Source: Anisakis pegreffii
Taxonomy: Eukaryota > Nematoda > Chromadorea > Rhabditida > Anisakidae
Direction: 5' to 3'
DNA: 64,000 nt
Assembly (NCBI GenBank): GCA_035041965.1
Contig: JAPYMA010001039.1
Location: 62,001 to 126,000, forward strand
The notes beneath the pieces were generated by a model. That model was not told the DNA's origin and made no database searches. It was given only the letters and a program-made list of their open reading frames with translations. A program made the position numbers and the translations under genes. Position 1 is the stretch's first letter, and each line of letters starts with the position of its first letter. This document shows positions 42,001 to 55,342 of the stretch, in pieces.

Positions 42001-45000
42001 TTAATATGTTTTCAAATCAACTGTGCATTTTCATCTCATCGAATTGAATCACCAGTCGTTTTGAATTAGCCATTCCTCCAGCTTATTTCCTATGATCTCA
42101 GCTGATCAAACTTTTATTGGCAGTCACCAGCATTGGAGTATGACTGAACTAGCTGACACACTGATTGTTAGGTTGCATTGGAGGTATCTTTTCTTCATCA
42201 AAAATCGATGCGTACTTGAACGGACGTTATATGTAGGTTACTAATACGAGTAATATGTTGCATTTGGTGTTGATGCACGAAGCGTGTAGTATTATAGCCT
42301 AATATAAATAAATATATGGTTTGTTGGGGATTATTGATACGTTTGTGATAGGGAATAAATGGATAGATAGGTGTGTGTGTGATGTTTATTGTATAAGATG
42401 TTTTGTAGAGCACAATCAAGCAGCACATGCATACATCGTGCACATATTCATCACATCATTGCATCGTCAATTATTTATGCGCATATAAACAACAACAATG
42501 TTGAATGCTGTTGCTAATTCATCGCAAGTTTAATCCCATTTTATAAGTCAACGTAAAACACATTTGTTGATTGCCTCTATCTTCTCACTACGTGAAAATG
42601 ATTAGACAGTATCAACGACGCTAAACTGTACTTGAAAAGAAAATACAAATGACTACTCTGGAAGCTTAGAGTAACTTGTGGGCAGAGTGTAGCAGTATTT
42701 CGATTGGAAATCATGAAGGCAGTGTATTAGTGTTTGATGGATCATTGTGAGTTGCATCGTTATTCTGAAGTGTCTCGAGAATGCTTTGAGATTTGAGAGA
42801 AGAGCCATCGTCGTGCTCTGTTCCCACAACGGAAAGGAACCGTGAAAGTGATCGACTAACATTAAGCTCTAGCAGAAAATAGAATCGACACAAGCAAGTA
42901 TCGAATTTCAAACAATAATCCTCGAATGAACGTATTATTTGTTGATGAACATATTGTTCTAGGTTATTGTACAAAACAATTTTATAGCTAAAGAGTAATG
43001 CACGCTGCCATATCAATTAGATACTCACTAATTCATTGCCAACAGTCTCTTTCTATTTTCGGAAATAGATGCATCGTTGGTTATTTGATGCTTACGATTG
43101 CTATCTCTAGGTATTGCATGAATAAAATTTTCATTCAGTTATATGAGCGCATCGTTTTTCGTCTCATCAATGTGCGGTTCATAATCAAAGAGAAGTAGTT
43201 GATTGTGCAATATGAATAATTTCTGGGAGAGAATTTGAAAGAACGAGTAATTAAAGGAGGTAATAGTTTCGCTGAGGGGTTCGCAAGCTAGTTATCTCAG
43301 TCAATTACTGCAGTAATAAGGTATTGCAATTTCTGACACTTTTGTTCTCTATTTGGTTGCATGAGATCACAAGTGTTGCGATAATAGATAGGAAGTTTCT
43401 TGCAGCTTTTGACGATCGACTCAAAGAGACACTGTGCTTGTTGTCTTTTAGAAGTTTGAGAATATCACGCAATTAGTAGCATTTTGTTGGTTAATTGCAA
43501 CACTGAATTAATTGTTTTAATAGATTCAGTCATAAAGTTCTCTGGGTACTGTTAAAGGAACGAAAAGCTTATGTAATACTGAAACTGATTTGAAGTTGTT
43601 CTCATTTAAGATGCAATACACTTGTCGTGTAATTACGGTTTATTTTTGTGAGTGTGCAATTCATGATAATATCACAACATCGATGCACTTACACACAATA
43701 CCAATCGAATAATTCTCACAAATGAACGGACATATTACGGTAGAGGGATTGAAGTTGATTGAAGTGACCGACCGAAGGAAGGAGAGAAGTGGATTTGGAG
43801 GGGATGGTGAGGGTGGTAGGTGCGTGATTAATGTTGTCGTATTTTACTTCTGATGATAGATTATTTTCGTGTTGGCGTCAGATGTGTGTTTGTGCGTCCT
43901 TGAAGCTGGAATTGAGGTGTTTGTTGTTATTTTTTGTGCTGTGATCAAAATCTTTTGCTGAGATTTGGGAAATTAATAAATCTTATGAGAGTCATTTCGA
44001 AAAAGTTGGCGGGTTTGCTGGATTCATTTCAAACATAACAGCAACAACAACAAATAATAATAATCACAATAGTGATAGTAGTATTAACAGTGACAATAAT
44101 AATAATGAAAATAATGACGGTAATAATATGTAATAATAACGAATACTTATGTTAATCCATTGTACATTTTTTATGTGCAATGAAATGTTAAAAAATAATC
44201 AAAATAAGAGGCATGCGAATATGAGTACGATATACCATTGTGATCATCGGATCCTGTTGATACATCGCACAAATCCGCTCTAAACAACACCTAATGCTAA
44301 TTGACAAACACATGCCACCAACTCCATCATCAACTCACTGAGCATTACTTATATTCGTCTCTTCGAGTCGCATCCACTCAAAGCTGCAGCCATACGCAAA
44401 TAAATTACTTCTTGATTTGATGTACGAACGCAGTGACATAATTGCTTCATCAATCGTTACTTCGCAACTGTTTACAATATTGCTTTTCCCGCCACTACAT
44501 CTATTGTGTGAAAATTAATTCGAAAATTGAGTTGATGATCATAAAAATGGGAATGGTTCGTTGAGAAGCTAATATGTGTACTATTATATTTGCATAACAA
44601 AAAGCTTCCATCGCAGCTGTAAGCTTCCATTATGAAACGTCAATTTGCCAGTACATTTCATCACAGACGTTTAATTCGGCAAGGTGGAGCATATAGTAAG
44701 GGAAAAGAAATCTGAAAGGTATTGTAAAACCGTCAAAAAACTGAAGGTATCTGAGCGACAACTTCGTGGAAATGATTTGTTTTGATGAATGATACCGAAA
44801 ATGTTAAGGTTTCAATGGGACAAGATGTGAAACTCGACAGCCGAGCATATGTGATACGAAGCCATGTGGCATCAACGGTGAATGTCATCTGACAAAGTCA
44901 ACGCACGACTTCCGTTGTGAATGTCATACGGGTTATGCAGGTATGCTTCTTCTTCCATCTTTCTAACTTGATATTTGCTGCTTTTTTTTCAAATTGCACA

Positions 45001-48000
45001 TTGATATTCGACCCTATCGGCGTTATATTTCATATGCTACAGTGAGTGTGTATTGGAATTTTATGACAATTAACAATGCATGTTATACATCATCATTATC
45101 ATCGTGTAGTTTTGATGAGAAAAGTCTTTGAAAAATCGGTAATTATTTAATTTTTTCCTCTGAAGTGGGTGGCATCATCAAAATGAGATATAAATGCTTT
45201 GAATGCACCGAATTTGATGTGAATCAATCAAAGGGATGTAACTCGATGCCGAAACATCTAAATTATCCCATGCACACACACGCAGCTGTCTGTCACTTCT
45301 GCCTCTGCTTTCACATCGACCATACACACGAATTTCACGCCTAATTGCTTTGTGAATGATTCGTTTCGTTTAATTTCTTCTTCGAGTCATCATTTGATCA
45401 TTGTCTCAACTCATATCTTTCGCATAACCAATTCTTCACTCTATCTTTACCGTATACACTTCAAAGTCGTTCATTTTCACATTACCTCTAAAATTGATCA
45501 GCTTGAGGGCCATCATCAATCCATGTTTCATGTCAGTCTCACTTCACATTAATGTCTCCTCCTTGAAATGGAATTATGACATAAAACTGCACATTTAAAA
45601 GTATGATATCACTCTCAGTTCATCCATTCATTGGTTGAGGATGAAAACTTCGATGTGAACAGAACTTTGGAAAATGTTATCGGCACGATGGAATGAACCA
45701 CAAAGAGTCATTTGTCATGTAGGAAAAGTGTGATGAAACTCTCCTTTTCGATAACTTTTTTGTGCAGTGAATTTGCGCCGAACTGGAAGGAGTCCTCATT
45801 TGCACACTTTTTCGAGTGAATTTAGTCAGTTACAAAGCAATTTAGCAAATTCAAACAGTCATATATTCGTTATTTAGAATGTCTTTCTTCATCCATTCCA
45901 ATAAGATAGACCCCACTGCAAAATATCACTTTGTTTAGCTGCTCTCTTTTTGCTATCATCACATTAAGAGAATGGTGCTTGAATTGCGCGTGATGGTGGA
46001 GTTTGGAACAATGAGTTGTTTGGGAATTATTCTTAAAAGTAGAGAAAATCATTCATCTAACGCCAAAAGAATGCACTTCAAATTCAATCATCTTTTGTTC
46101 GATAAATTCAGCTATCAAAACAGAGTAATTCTGCAGTTTATTACGTTATCATCAGTCATGTACACATATTCAAAACCAAATGAATAGAGTTGAAAGTCAA
46201 AAGATTTTTTTTTCGGTTTTGGTCTGTGTCAACCGAAATTCGGTTTCTCGAGAGCACCGACCGATCAGCCACCTTCGATTTCGGTCAGTAGCCATCGACC
46301 GAAAGTCGAAGGTTTCTTGACGACATCAACCTAACTCTCTGGTGAAGTGTTTTCATGAGCAGCTCAGTTGTGTGTAATTACAATGAGGCATATTCGGGTG
46401 AACTTATTTATTCAGTCGATATCAGAATCTATCGTTCATATTGTGACATAATTCTAATTAATTAGTTGAATTCAGCTGAAATTTGTTTATATTCATTAAG
46501 TTTCATCAGCGAAACTTATTTCTAAAGAATTATTCAAGTGAAAATTCAAGGAAGTGTGTTTATGGTGTGTAAACGATAGGATTATTCGTTTTTTATTGCT
46601 ATTAACATATGCCTTTTTGCGATCGAGGTGTCATTTTCACACCGATTGATTCCCACTGTTCACACCATTCAAGTATCATAGTGCTTTACGACTTGACCCA
46701 TATTATATGACTCGCTGTGACTGATATCTTCATATGGCTGGCCGGCTTGTCTTTGAGACATAGCAAAGCTATAAACAAACCTCATTCTTAACATCCATAT
46801 ACACTGCGAACTCAGCATTGTGACAGTATTTGAAAACAAATTTTCGGACACCACTGGTTTTAGTAAGATATCGGATTTAATCGTGATATAGCTAATTTTC
46901 GGGGCGACTATCTTGTCAAAGAACATATTTCTTCATAGAAGGAATGAGTGAGTGATTAATACAAGAGATGAATGCTCATCTTTCCAGACGTATACTCAGC
47001 GACCTTGAAAACTTATTGAACTGATTGAGACTGAATGAAGTGTTTCGTGCAATCGAGTCGCTTTACTGCTGTTTGCAATCTAACGAAGACGATAATAAAT
47101 TAATTCGATTCAGAAAAGTAGTGATGAGATAATAGTGATGATATGTTTTTGATAGGATACAATGGAAAAGAACCACTAGAATGTTTGAGACGAGTGAGAA
47201 GGATTATAAAAAGACGTATATTTTGGTTTGTAATTTGTTGAGAGCAACTGTATTGTTGTTGTTTCCATCGAACACTAAAACACCGTTACTTACGAGATTC
47301 GATTCGTGATAATAATAAAACTATTGTAATAATAACAAAACTATTCGCTATTGTATTCGATGCCCAACCAAATCGTTTATGATCAATATGATATGCACCT
47401 ATAAAATTTTATAGCCAGCAACAAATATCTGTCTTATTCTCTCTCCTACTTAATCCAATAACAATGGTTATAGTAATAAGCGTTTTACGTTTTACGTTAA
47501 TTCATCCGATATTCATTACAAATGCATCGAGACATTGATCTTCATACGGACGGATTTGTTGACTCGTTGAGACGAGGTATTGAGGATGAGTGCTGAAAGA
47601 TTTTGTAAGGATGGTGCGTAAATGCATCAGGGGTTCATTGAAATAATGAGTGTGTGGATGAGATCTGGGTGTTTATGCAAATGATATATTCATAACTGTA
47701 AATTAGTATGATTGTTGATGGTGCGATTGCATTACAATACTCATTCTCTTCGATAACGCTAACAACACATGTGTTTGAATTGATCATGGCTATATGGTTG
47801 AGTGAGTGCGTGTGGGAAAGTGTTTAATTCGTTTGTTTGTTTGTCCACGACTCGATTCTCTTGAAGGCACTTTTGAAGAGACTGTGCATTTACGATGGTA
47901 CTGCTGAATTCAGTTCAAGTGGTTTGCTTAGCTCTGAATAGTTTACGATCAACCAGCAACTTCAAACAATTGATAACGATACTTAAGTAGATTAGGTGGT

Positions 48001-51000
48001 ATCATGATGGAACGAGTTATTACGGAGCGTAATCCTTATGAACTGCTATGATCCGAGTTTGTTTTAGCATTCCATGAGAGATTCTTCTAACGGAAAACAT
48101 TACAAGACAAGCGAGTATCGATGCCATGCAAACATTGTAGCATTACTGTTCGTAAGCTTTTCAAACAAAATGAATGATGGTGAAGTGATAGCGTGTGCGA
48201 TGTAGATGATTGTGGTGCTAATCTACGCGGACTCGCAATCATCAAGAGAGGGAATATGAATTGATATAATTATATGAGATGTATTAAACTGATTTTGAAG
48301 GCGAGGAATGTGACGAGATCGATTATTGTGCAAATGAGCCGTGTGTGGATGGGATTTGTGTCAATTTGAATTCTGGATTCAAATGCAAATGTCCGAATGG
48401 TTTAGAGGGGAGTCGTTGTGAGAACGATATTGATGAGTGCTTGAAATCACCATGTATGCATGGGCGTTGCATTAATGAGGTTGGTCAGGAAACCTTCTCA
48501 AAAACACAACTTTTATCCCACAGTTATCTCAGTTTCAATGGAAAACCTTGACGTGATTAAATTTATCACTTCTTATCACTACTGCATGAACTCTCAACAA
48601 AGAGAAAAGCTCTCACGATTAGTTGCTGAAGTGCGATATGTTTTTGATTAATAGCTCAACGTGATGTTCATTGAGGTACTCTGAATCTCATTTAAGTCCA
48701 TGAAATTCCCAGCTTGAATGATAGGAATATTCGTTTAAAATGAACATTCAGTTCGGTGATTATCGATGTGAATGTCCATTTGGATATACGGGGAAAAGAT
48801 GTGAAAGGGCACTAGATCCTTGTGATGGTTCACCGTGCAAAAATGATGCCAGATGTTTTTCATATCGCGATGGGCATTTTACTTGTGAGTGTCGAGCGGG
48901 TTAGTATTCATTCACAACTGTTTTTGCTATTTGTGAGGCATCAATCATTTCGAATATTTACTTCAGTATTGACAAGTAAAACAATGCTGCCCATGGAATG
49001 CATGCCGAATTATTACGTTTCTGCTCTATTATTGACCGTTTCAATGAAATGTATAAGAATGCAGTGATATATGAACATATTGAGTAGACAGTTTAGGACT
49101 TAGATTGTGTGCATGAGGATATATTTGCGAATAAGTGAAGTTGTGCTTTAAGGATTCACAGGTAGACGTTGTGAAGTGAACATAGACGATTGTAGTGAGA
49201 ATGCGTGTATGAACGGTGCAACGTGTATTGATGGCGATCATGGATATACATGTCAATGCCGTCAAGGCTTCACGGGTAATCATTACAGCCTACTTGAATG
49301 CCACTCTTCTATTAATCGTTCACTTCTGTTACATATGCATACTCATGTTGAAATGAAAATCATTGCATGATTTTTGTCTGCTTCGTGCTTCCTAGACACC
49401 TTCTTCGAGAATTACTGCTCACATTCCAAGTCTATGCAGTCAATTCAACTTTTGACTCACTTCAGTAAAAGATGGTTGTTTTGATTCAGTAGTGGCCTTA
49501 TTAACAATAAGGTGGAGTGCGATAATATGCCGAAGTTCTAATGAATGAATGAGTCAAATGGTTTTCTTTCAAAACCATTTCGAACGAGTTGTCGTTGATG
49601 TGAAACAAATAAACATATTGTACATGTACTCGTTGTTCGCACCGTTGACCATCTGTCGTTTTATTGCTCGCATCAACCAACTTATTTGTCAGTTGCATAT
49701 TTCCACATCACCTTTCTCTATCACAACCACTTCTTTCATCCCAAATTCACAAATCTTTCTCATAATAACTTTACCTACCATCCATTCATTAATTTCATCA
49801 CGTCTCTCCTCATACCGTACATCAGAACACATTTCAAGAACACCAACCCCAATATCGCATAATTTTGAAACATTCCACGAATCTTTGCGATCTGATAGTG
49901 AAAGTTTGCATCTCTATTCTAAGTCTTTCTCATATCACATTTCTAGAAGCGGATTTTTCAAATTGATTCCAATATTATTCACATTAAATGCATTTTACAA
50001 AGAATGCGAACAATCAATGGAATAACGTCATACCCGACTGCAAATAATAAGAGCGAGAACAAGTGGAGTATATCAATGTGTATACTGAGATATATAGGCT
50101 GAACTTGATCAGAATGATGCTTTGTATGGAATGATATTGAAATGCATATCAGCAAAGAGTAACTAAAAGTTCAGGTAAATTATGCGAGAGAGATGTGGAT
50201 GAATGCGAAAGAGGAGGGAATGTGTGTTTGAATGGTGGTACTTGCGTGAATCGTAAAGGAGGATATCACTGCATTTGTGTAAATGGCTGGGAAGGGGATG
50301 ACTGCTCGATTAATAAAGACGACTGCGTTGATGCACTTTGTGAGGCTGGCAGCACTTGCATCGATCATGTCGCTAAATATACCTGCGAATGCCCACCAGG
50401 GAGAATTGGTCAGTTTGTGGTTTCATTATTTTTGAAATTATCAGTAACACTTTAAAGAATGAACAGCGAGAAATTTTGTGGTTCATTTGAAAGTCGTTGA
50501 AGAGTATTTCCGTAAACTGGAAAGTCTTTCATTGCATATTAAAATTTCGGCAGCATCATCTCACTTCAATTGAATTATTCTGAATTTCAATTGAATTTGA
50601 TCCAAGGATTATGTTTTTTCTGTTTTTTTACGAATGGAATTGCGGTTCGTTGATTAATTTATGCACCGACAAAAGTTTGGTAAACATTTAAGGCTTACTT
50701 TGTCATATGGAGGATCCATGTCTGTCAAACCCTTGCAAAGCAGGTTCACAATGCGAAGCAGACACGTCAAGTGGCAAGTATACGTGCAGTTGTCCGAAAG
50801 GATTTACTGGCGACGATTGTTCTGAGGATGTCAACGAATGTGAACAGGTTCCTTTTCAGTATATATGTCGACGTTGTTCAATGCAGTTATTCTTTGACAT
50901 CTAATAATAATGCACTAATTTTCGACAAAAATGACTTGCACTGCTTCATCGTTCCCTGATATCGAAACTCAATGACATCTAAGCTTAACCGACAATATTC

Positions 51001-54000
51001 ATGTTCAGAGTGCAAATGTTTGCTGGAATGGCGGCACATGTGTGAATACACCAGGCTCGTGGCATTGCGAATGCCCACCGGGATTTACTGATCCATGGTG
51101 TATGAGCCATGTCAACCAGTGCTCTCCAAATCCGTGTCTCAATCAGGGTACATGTCTCGATTTCGGAACTGCCTTCAAATGTGTTTGCATGTCAGGTATG
51201 TGAATATCTATCGGTATTGTTTAGTTATGAAAATGACTGTAATAGGAAATGGAAAGCTTATTATTCGCCAATATGGATGCGAATATCATTCATTCAATCA
51301 GTTTATTTTGCTGGATTCATCCCAGTTGCAATGGAAAGTTTGTAGGATTTCATGGTAAGTATTGCGAGAAGAAATGTGAGGTGGGATTCGAAGGCGAGAA
51401 CTGCGAACGAAGGCAACAAATGGAGTGCAGTGCGAGTGATTGTCTGAATGGTGGAGTGTGCTCGAAAGGGTCGTGCCGATGCCCCAAAGGATTCAGTGGT
51501 GATCACTGTGAACGACACGCAGATCCGTGCCAGTATCATTCGTGCGCATCGAACGCCGACTGCGTTCCATCGTCGAATGGAATTGATTATCGCTGTGAAT
51601 GCAAACTCGGATATTATGGACATGACTGTCGTTTAGAGGTTACATTCATTCTACTTCATTGAATGCACTTCCAAAAAAAATGTATCATCTCTTAATACAA
51701 CAACTCTCCGTCCTCAGCGATTTCCAGAGTGATCGAAATGAATCACTGATCTAATGAATTAAATCCAAATGAATGTTCAGTTGAACGAATGTGCATCGAA
51801 TCCTTGTCAACACGGTGGTATTTGTACGGATGGTTTGAATGGATTCAAATGTTTGTGTGCGATTGGCTATTCGGGTGACCATTGTGAGAAGAATATAAAC
51901 GATTGCAAACCGAATCGTTGTTTGAATGGTGGTATCTGTATTGATGGTGTCAATTCATTCTCGTGTCATTGTCCGTTACCGTATGATGGCGAACGATGTC
52001 AATACAAGTTGGTTCATTTTTATTCATCAAAAAATTATGCATCATTTCACACTTCGCAAGCAAACGAACGTTCCAATTGCTTAATGCAACAACATTCTAA
52101 TTGACAGTATGATGTTTGTCTGAAAGAGTGATATTCGTATCCATCTCTCAATGGAGACGTCACTTATCTATTCCACCAGATCGGAAAGACTCAGTTTTCT
52201 ATAAATGAAATTTCAGACTTGATCCATGCAGAGGAAATCATTGTGAGAATGACGCTGTATGTAAACCGACGTCTAATTACAAAAATTACACGTGTGAATG
52301 TGCGTCAGGTTTTGAAGGAGAGTTTTGCCGAACGGTTCGTTTTGTATTCTATTACTGGAAAACAAAAAAATATTTACTTTCACATCAACTTCATTACGTC
52401 AAGCAGTCTAAAGAGCATGTCAAGTACTGTGCTATTCATACAGTTTCGGTGCATTCTCATGCAAATCAGCACTTCACACCTTAATTTGCATATATCACTC
52501 ACGTATCATCTCTTAATATAATAACAAATATATTCATTTATTTATTTAACTGAAGATCATTTGCATAGTACTTATTGGTGTATGTATACATTCGATAAGA
52601 GCATTCCATCCGATTACGAATGCATTAATTACGGGAAGACATTTTTATAAAATAGCATTGAAGGAAGTAATTGAAAGATTTTTGTGATCAATTAGCCAAA
52701 GCGCATTGTGGGATGGATTCTATTTGTTTTTAGGTGAAAACGAAGATTTAACACGTGTATTCACTGATCGAAAACAAAAGCGATAAGAGATTAGTTATTA
52801 TTAGTGATTTCTCAATAATGAAATATTGAAGGATATTGATGAATGCGCGTTGATTAACCCGTGTCGAAATGGTGCACGGTGTATGAATACAGTCGGTTCG
52901 TATCAGTGCGAGTGTGTTGATGGCTTTGCAGGTCGTAATTGTGAGAACAATATCGATGATTGTCTACCAAGTTAGTTTTGAAAGTTTATATCTGATAAAC
53001 GAATCATGATATGGACCATTGGATTCAGTATAAGTATTCAAGAATCATTTTTCACCAGATACCCATGCCATTTTAGAATCCCGATTAGAACATTAAGTTT
53101 GTTTCGTCTCTAGACATTTTTGACAATGAGGAAGCGCTCAAAGTGAATTTTCAATTCGAGTTTTTGAAGAAGGCTATTCCGAGATTGCTCGTATGTAAGT
53201 AGGGCTATCTTGCGTAGTGCTAGGAGTCGCTGAAATGTGATAATGGATCAAATTTGGTATCATTTAGGAGTGGAATAAATATTAATGCAGATTGAAAATA
53301 ATATGAGCGCAATTCAGATCCGTGTATGAACGGAGCAAGATGTGTTGATAAAGTGAATGGATATCAGTGTGAGTGCTTGGCTGGATTCGAAGGTTTGCGA
53401 TGCGAAGTGAACGTTGATGATTGCCAAGCAGAGCCTTGTGAGAATGGTGCGACTTGTATAGATCGAATCAACGGTTACGAGTGCTTATGCAGAGCGGGAT
53501 TCAGTGGTGTCAGGTGTCATTTCAACGACGACGACTGTCAACCTGGGTACTTCTTTGAAGCATTTTTCTTTTGATTTCGTTCACTTCATAGATCAGCGCT
53601 GTTGATTCGTTCGATGATGACGTTCGTTGTATTATATTCACCGAAGTTTACCACTCTTGCTGAAACTATGAAGAGGAAAGTGTTGATGAATTCAACGATG
53701 CAGCATTATGCGACTAACCACAATTAGATCATGGAAAGTTCGATAAGAAAAGGCTATTGAAGGATAAAAGCGTGTAAACAAAACGAACGATCGCTATTCA
53801 AACGCAATAAAATCACAGCATGATAGCATCATCATCATCAAGTGAACCACTATGACTGAATGTGCATGCGTAATTTATTGCTAACTCAATTCGTATGGGT
53901 GTTCCTTCCACTCAACTTATCCCATTCATTAAATCGCTTCCCTCTTTATTCACCATCAATTAACGTCACTGCAGTCAACCTGTCCTTCGTTTCCACTCAC

Positions 54001-55289
54001 TAATAAATAACAAACGTCCAGCGATAATCTTTACAAAATACTATTGTTGAGCCCCCAGATTTCATCTCAATTAAATCTTGTTCGCATAGTGGGGGTCCTC
54101 GACTGAATTCTTGCTTATTTATGCATGTATTTGTGTAAAGTGATCATTCTCACGCCCACCTTCGTTGATAGTTGGTGGTCGTTCCTTTGTGTGAATAGCA
54201 TGATAGAGTTGTTGGTTAGACTTAGATTAGATTACATCTGTGCTATACGACTGGTACAACTACTGAAAAAAACATTCATCTTTGTTCGGTCAAATTAGGG
54301 CATTTTGAGCTGGAATATATTTTGCAAATGAATTAGTGTCCAACATAGAATTATATTATGAAGTGGCGACAGTTGATTTTATATCAACTGTTGATTTTTA
54401 TACGATAACCATGGCAGCTGCACTTGAAAGAATTTCAAATTCTTTTCGAAACACTCAAAAAAATTCATATTTCAAATGAAGAACATGTCAATAAGTCGTG
54501 AAAACCAAATCATAATCGCGCATTTCGTTGGCAAAAAACATCGAGATATGCAATAATGAATCAGTTGGTTGGTTCAGGAAATTGCGACAGAAGAAACTGA
54601 TCGTGTGAGGATCTATATTTATTGAATGAATGAGATTTGTATGAGGTATTAAATGATACCTGAAAAGAAAAGCTCAAAAATGTAAATGAACAATGTTGTT
54701 TTTGAATACTGTAATACGACAAACAAACGATGAGATGCGCTAATGAGAGAAGTGTCATCGAGAGTTGTTATAATAATGTGTATCGAAAATGTATACAAGC
54801 TTGTTGCAATAATCTCATTAACTATCTTACAATTCCTACAAATAAGATAATGACCCTTTGCAAATCTGATCTATTACAACGTGTTATTTTCATCATTATT
54901 TACGTAAAGAATTAATATTGCATTGTGTATAATAAGATTCAAACAGCCTTATATGACCTCACTACCACTTCAAACACACTTTTAGGTGAGTCAAAACTGG
55001 GAAGGGAACATTCTTGTGGGAACAACAACGCTCTGCTCATAATATAGATTAATATTCTTTCTGAATAAACCACAAAATAATTGCCGTCATTCGTTTTTGA
55101 ACACTTAGAAGAAAAACATCACTTAAACGTTTCATCATTGATTGATGCATTATTCCCTAGTTATCGTCATTATCTGAAAAAATGAACTTTAGTTTCTATA
55201 GGCGAAAGGAACGGAATTTCAAATCAATTGAAAGTTTCAAATTAACAGTGAAAGTTGAATTAATTTACACTTGAATGAAACCTGTTTCC

Positions 55290-55342
<53 letters not shown>

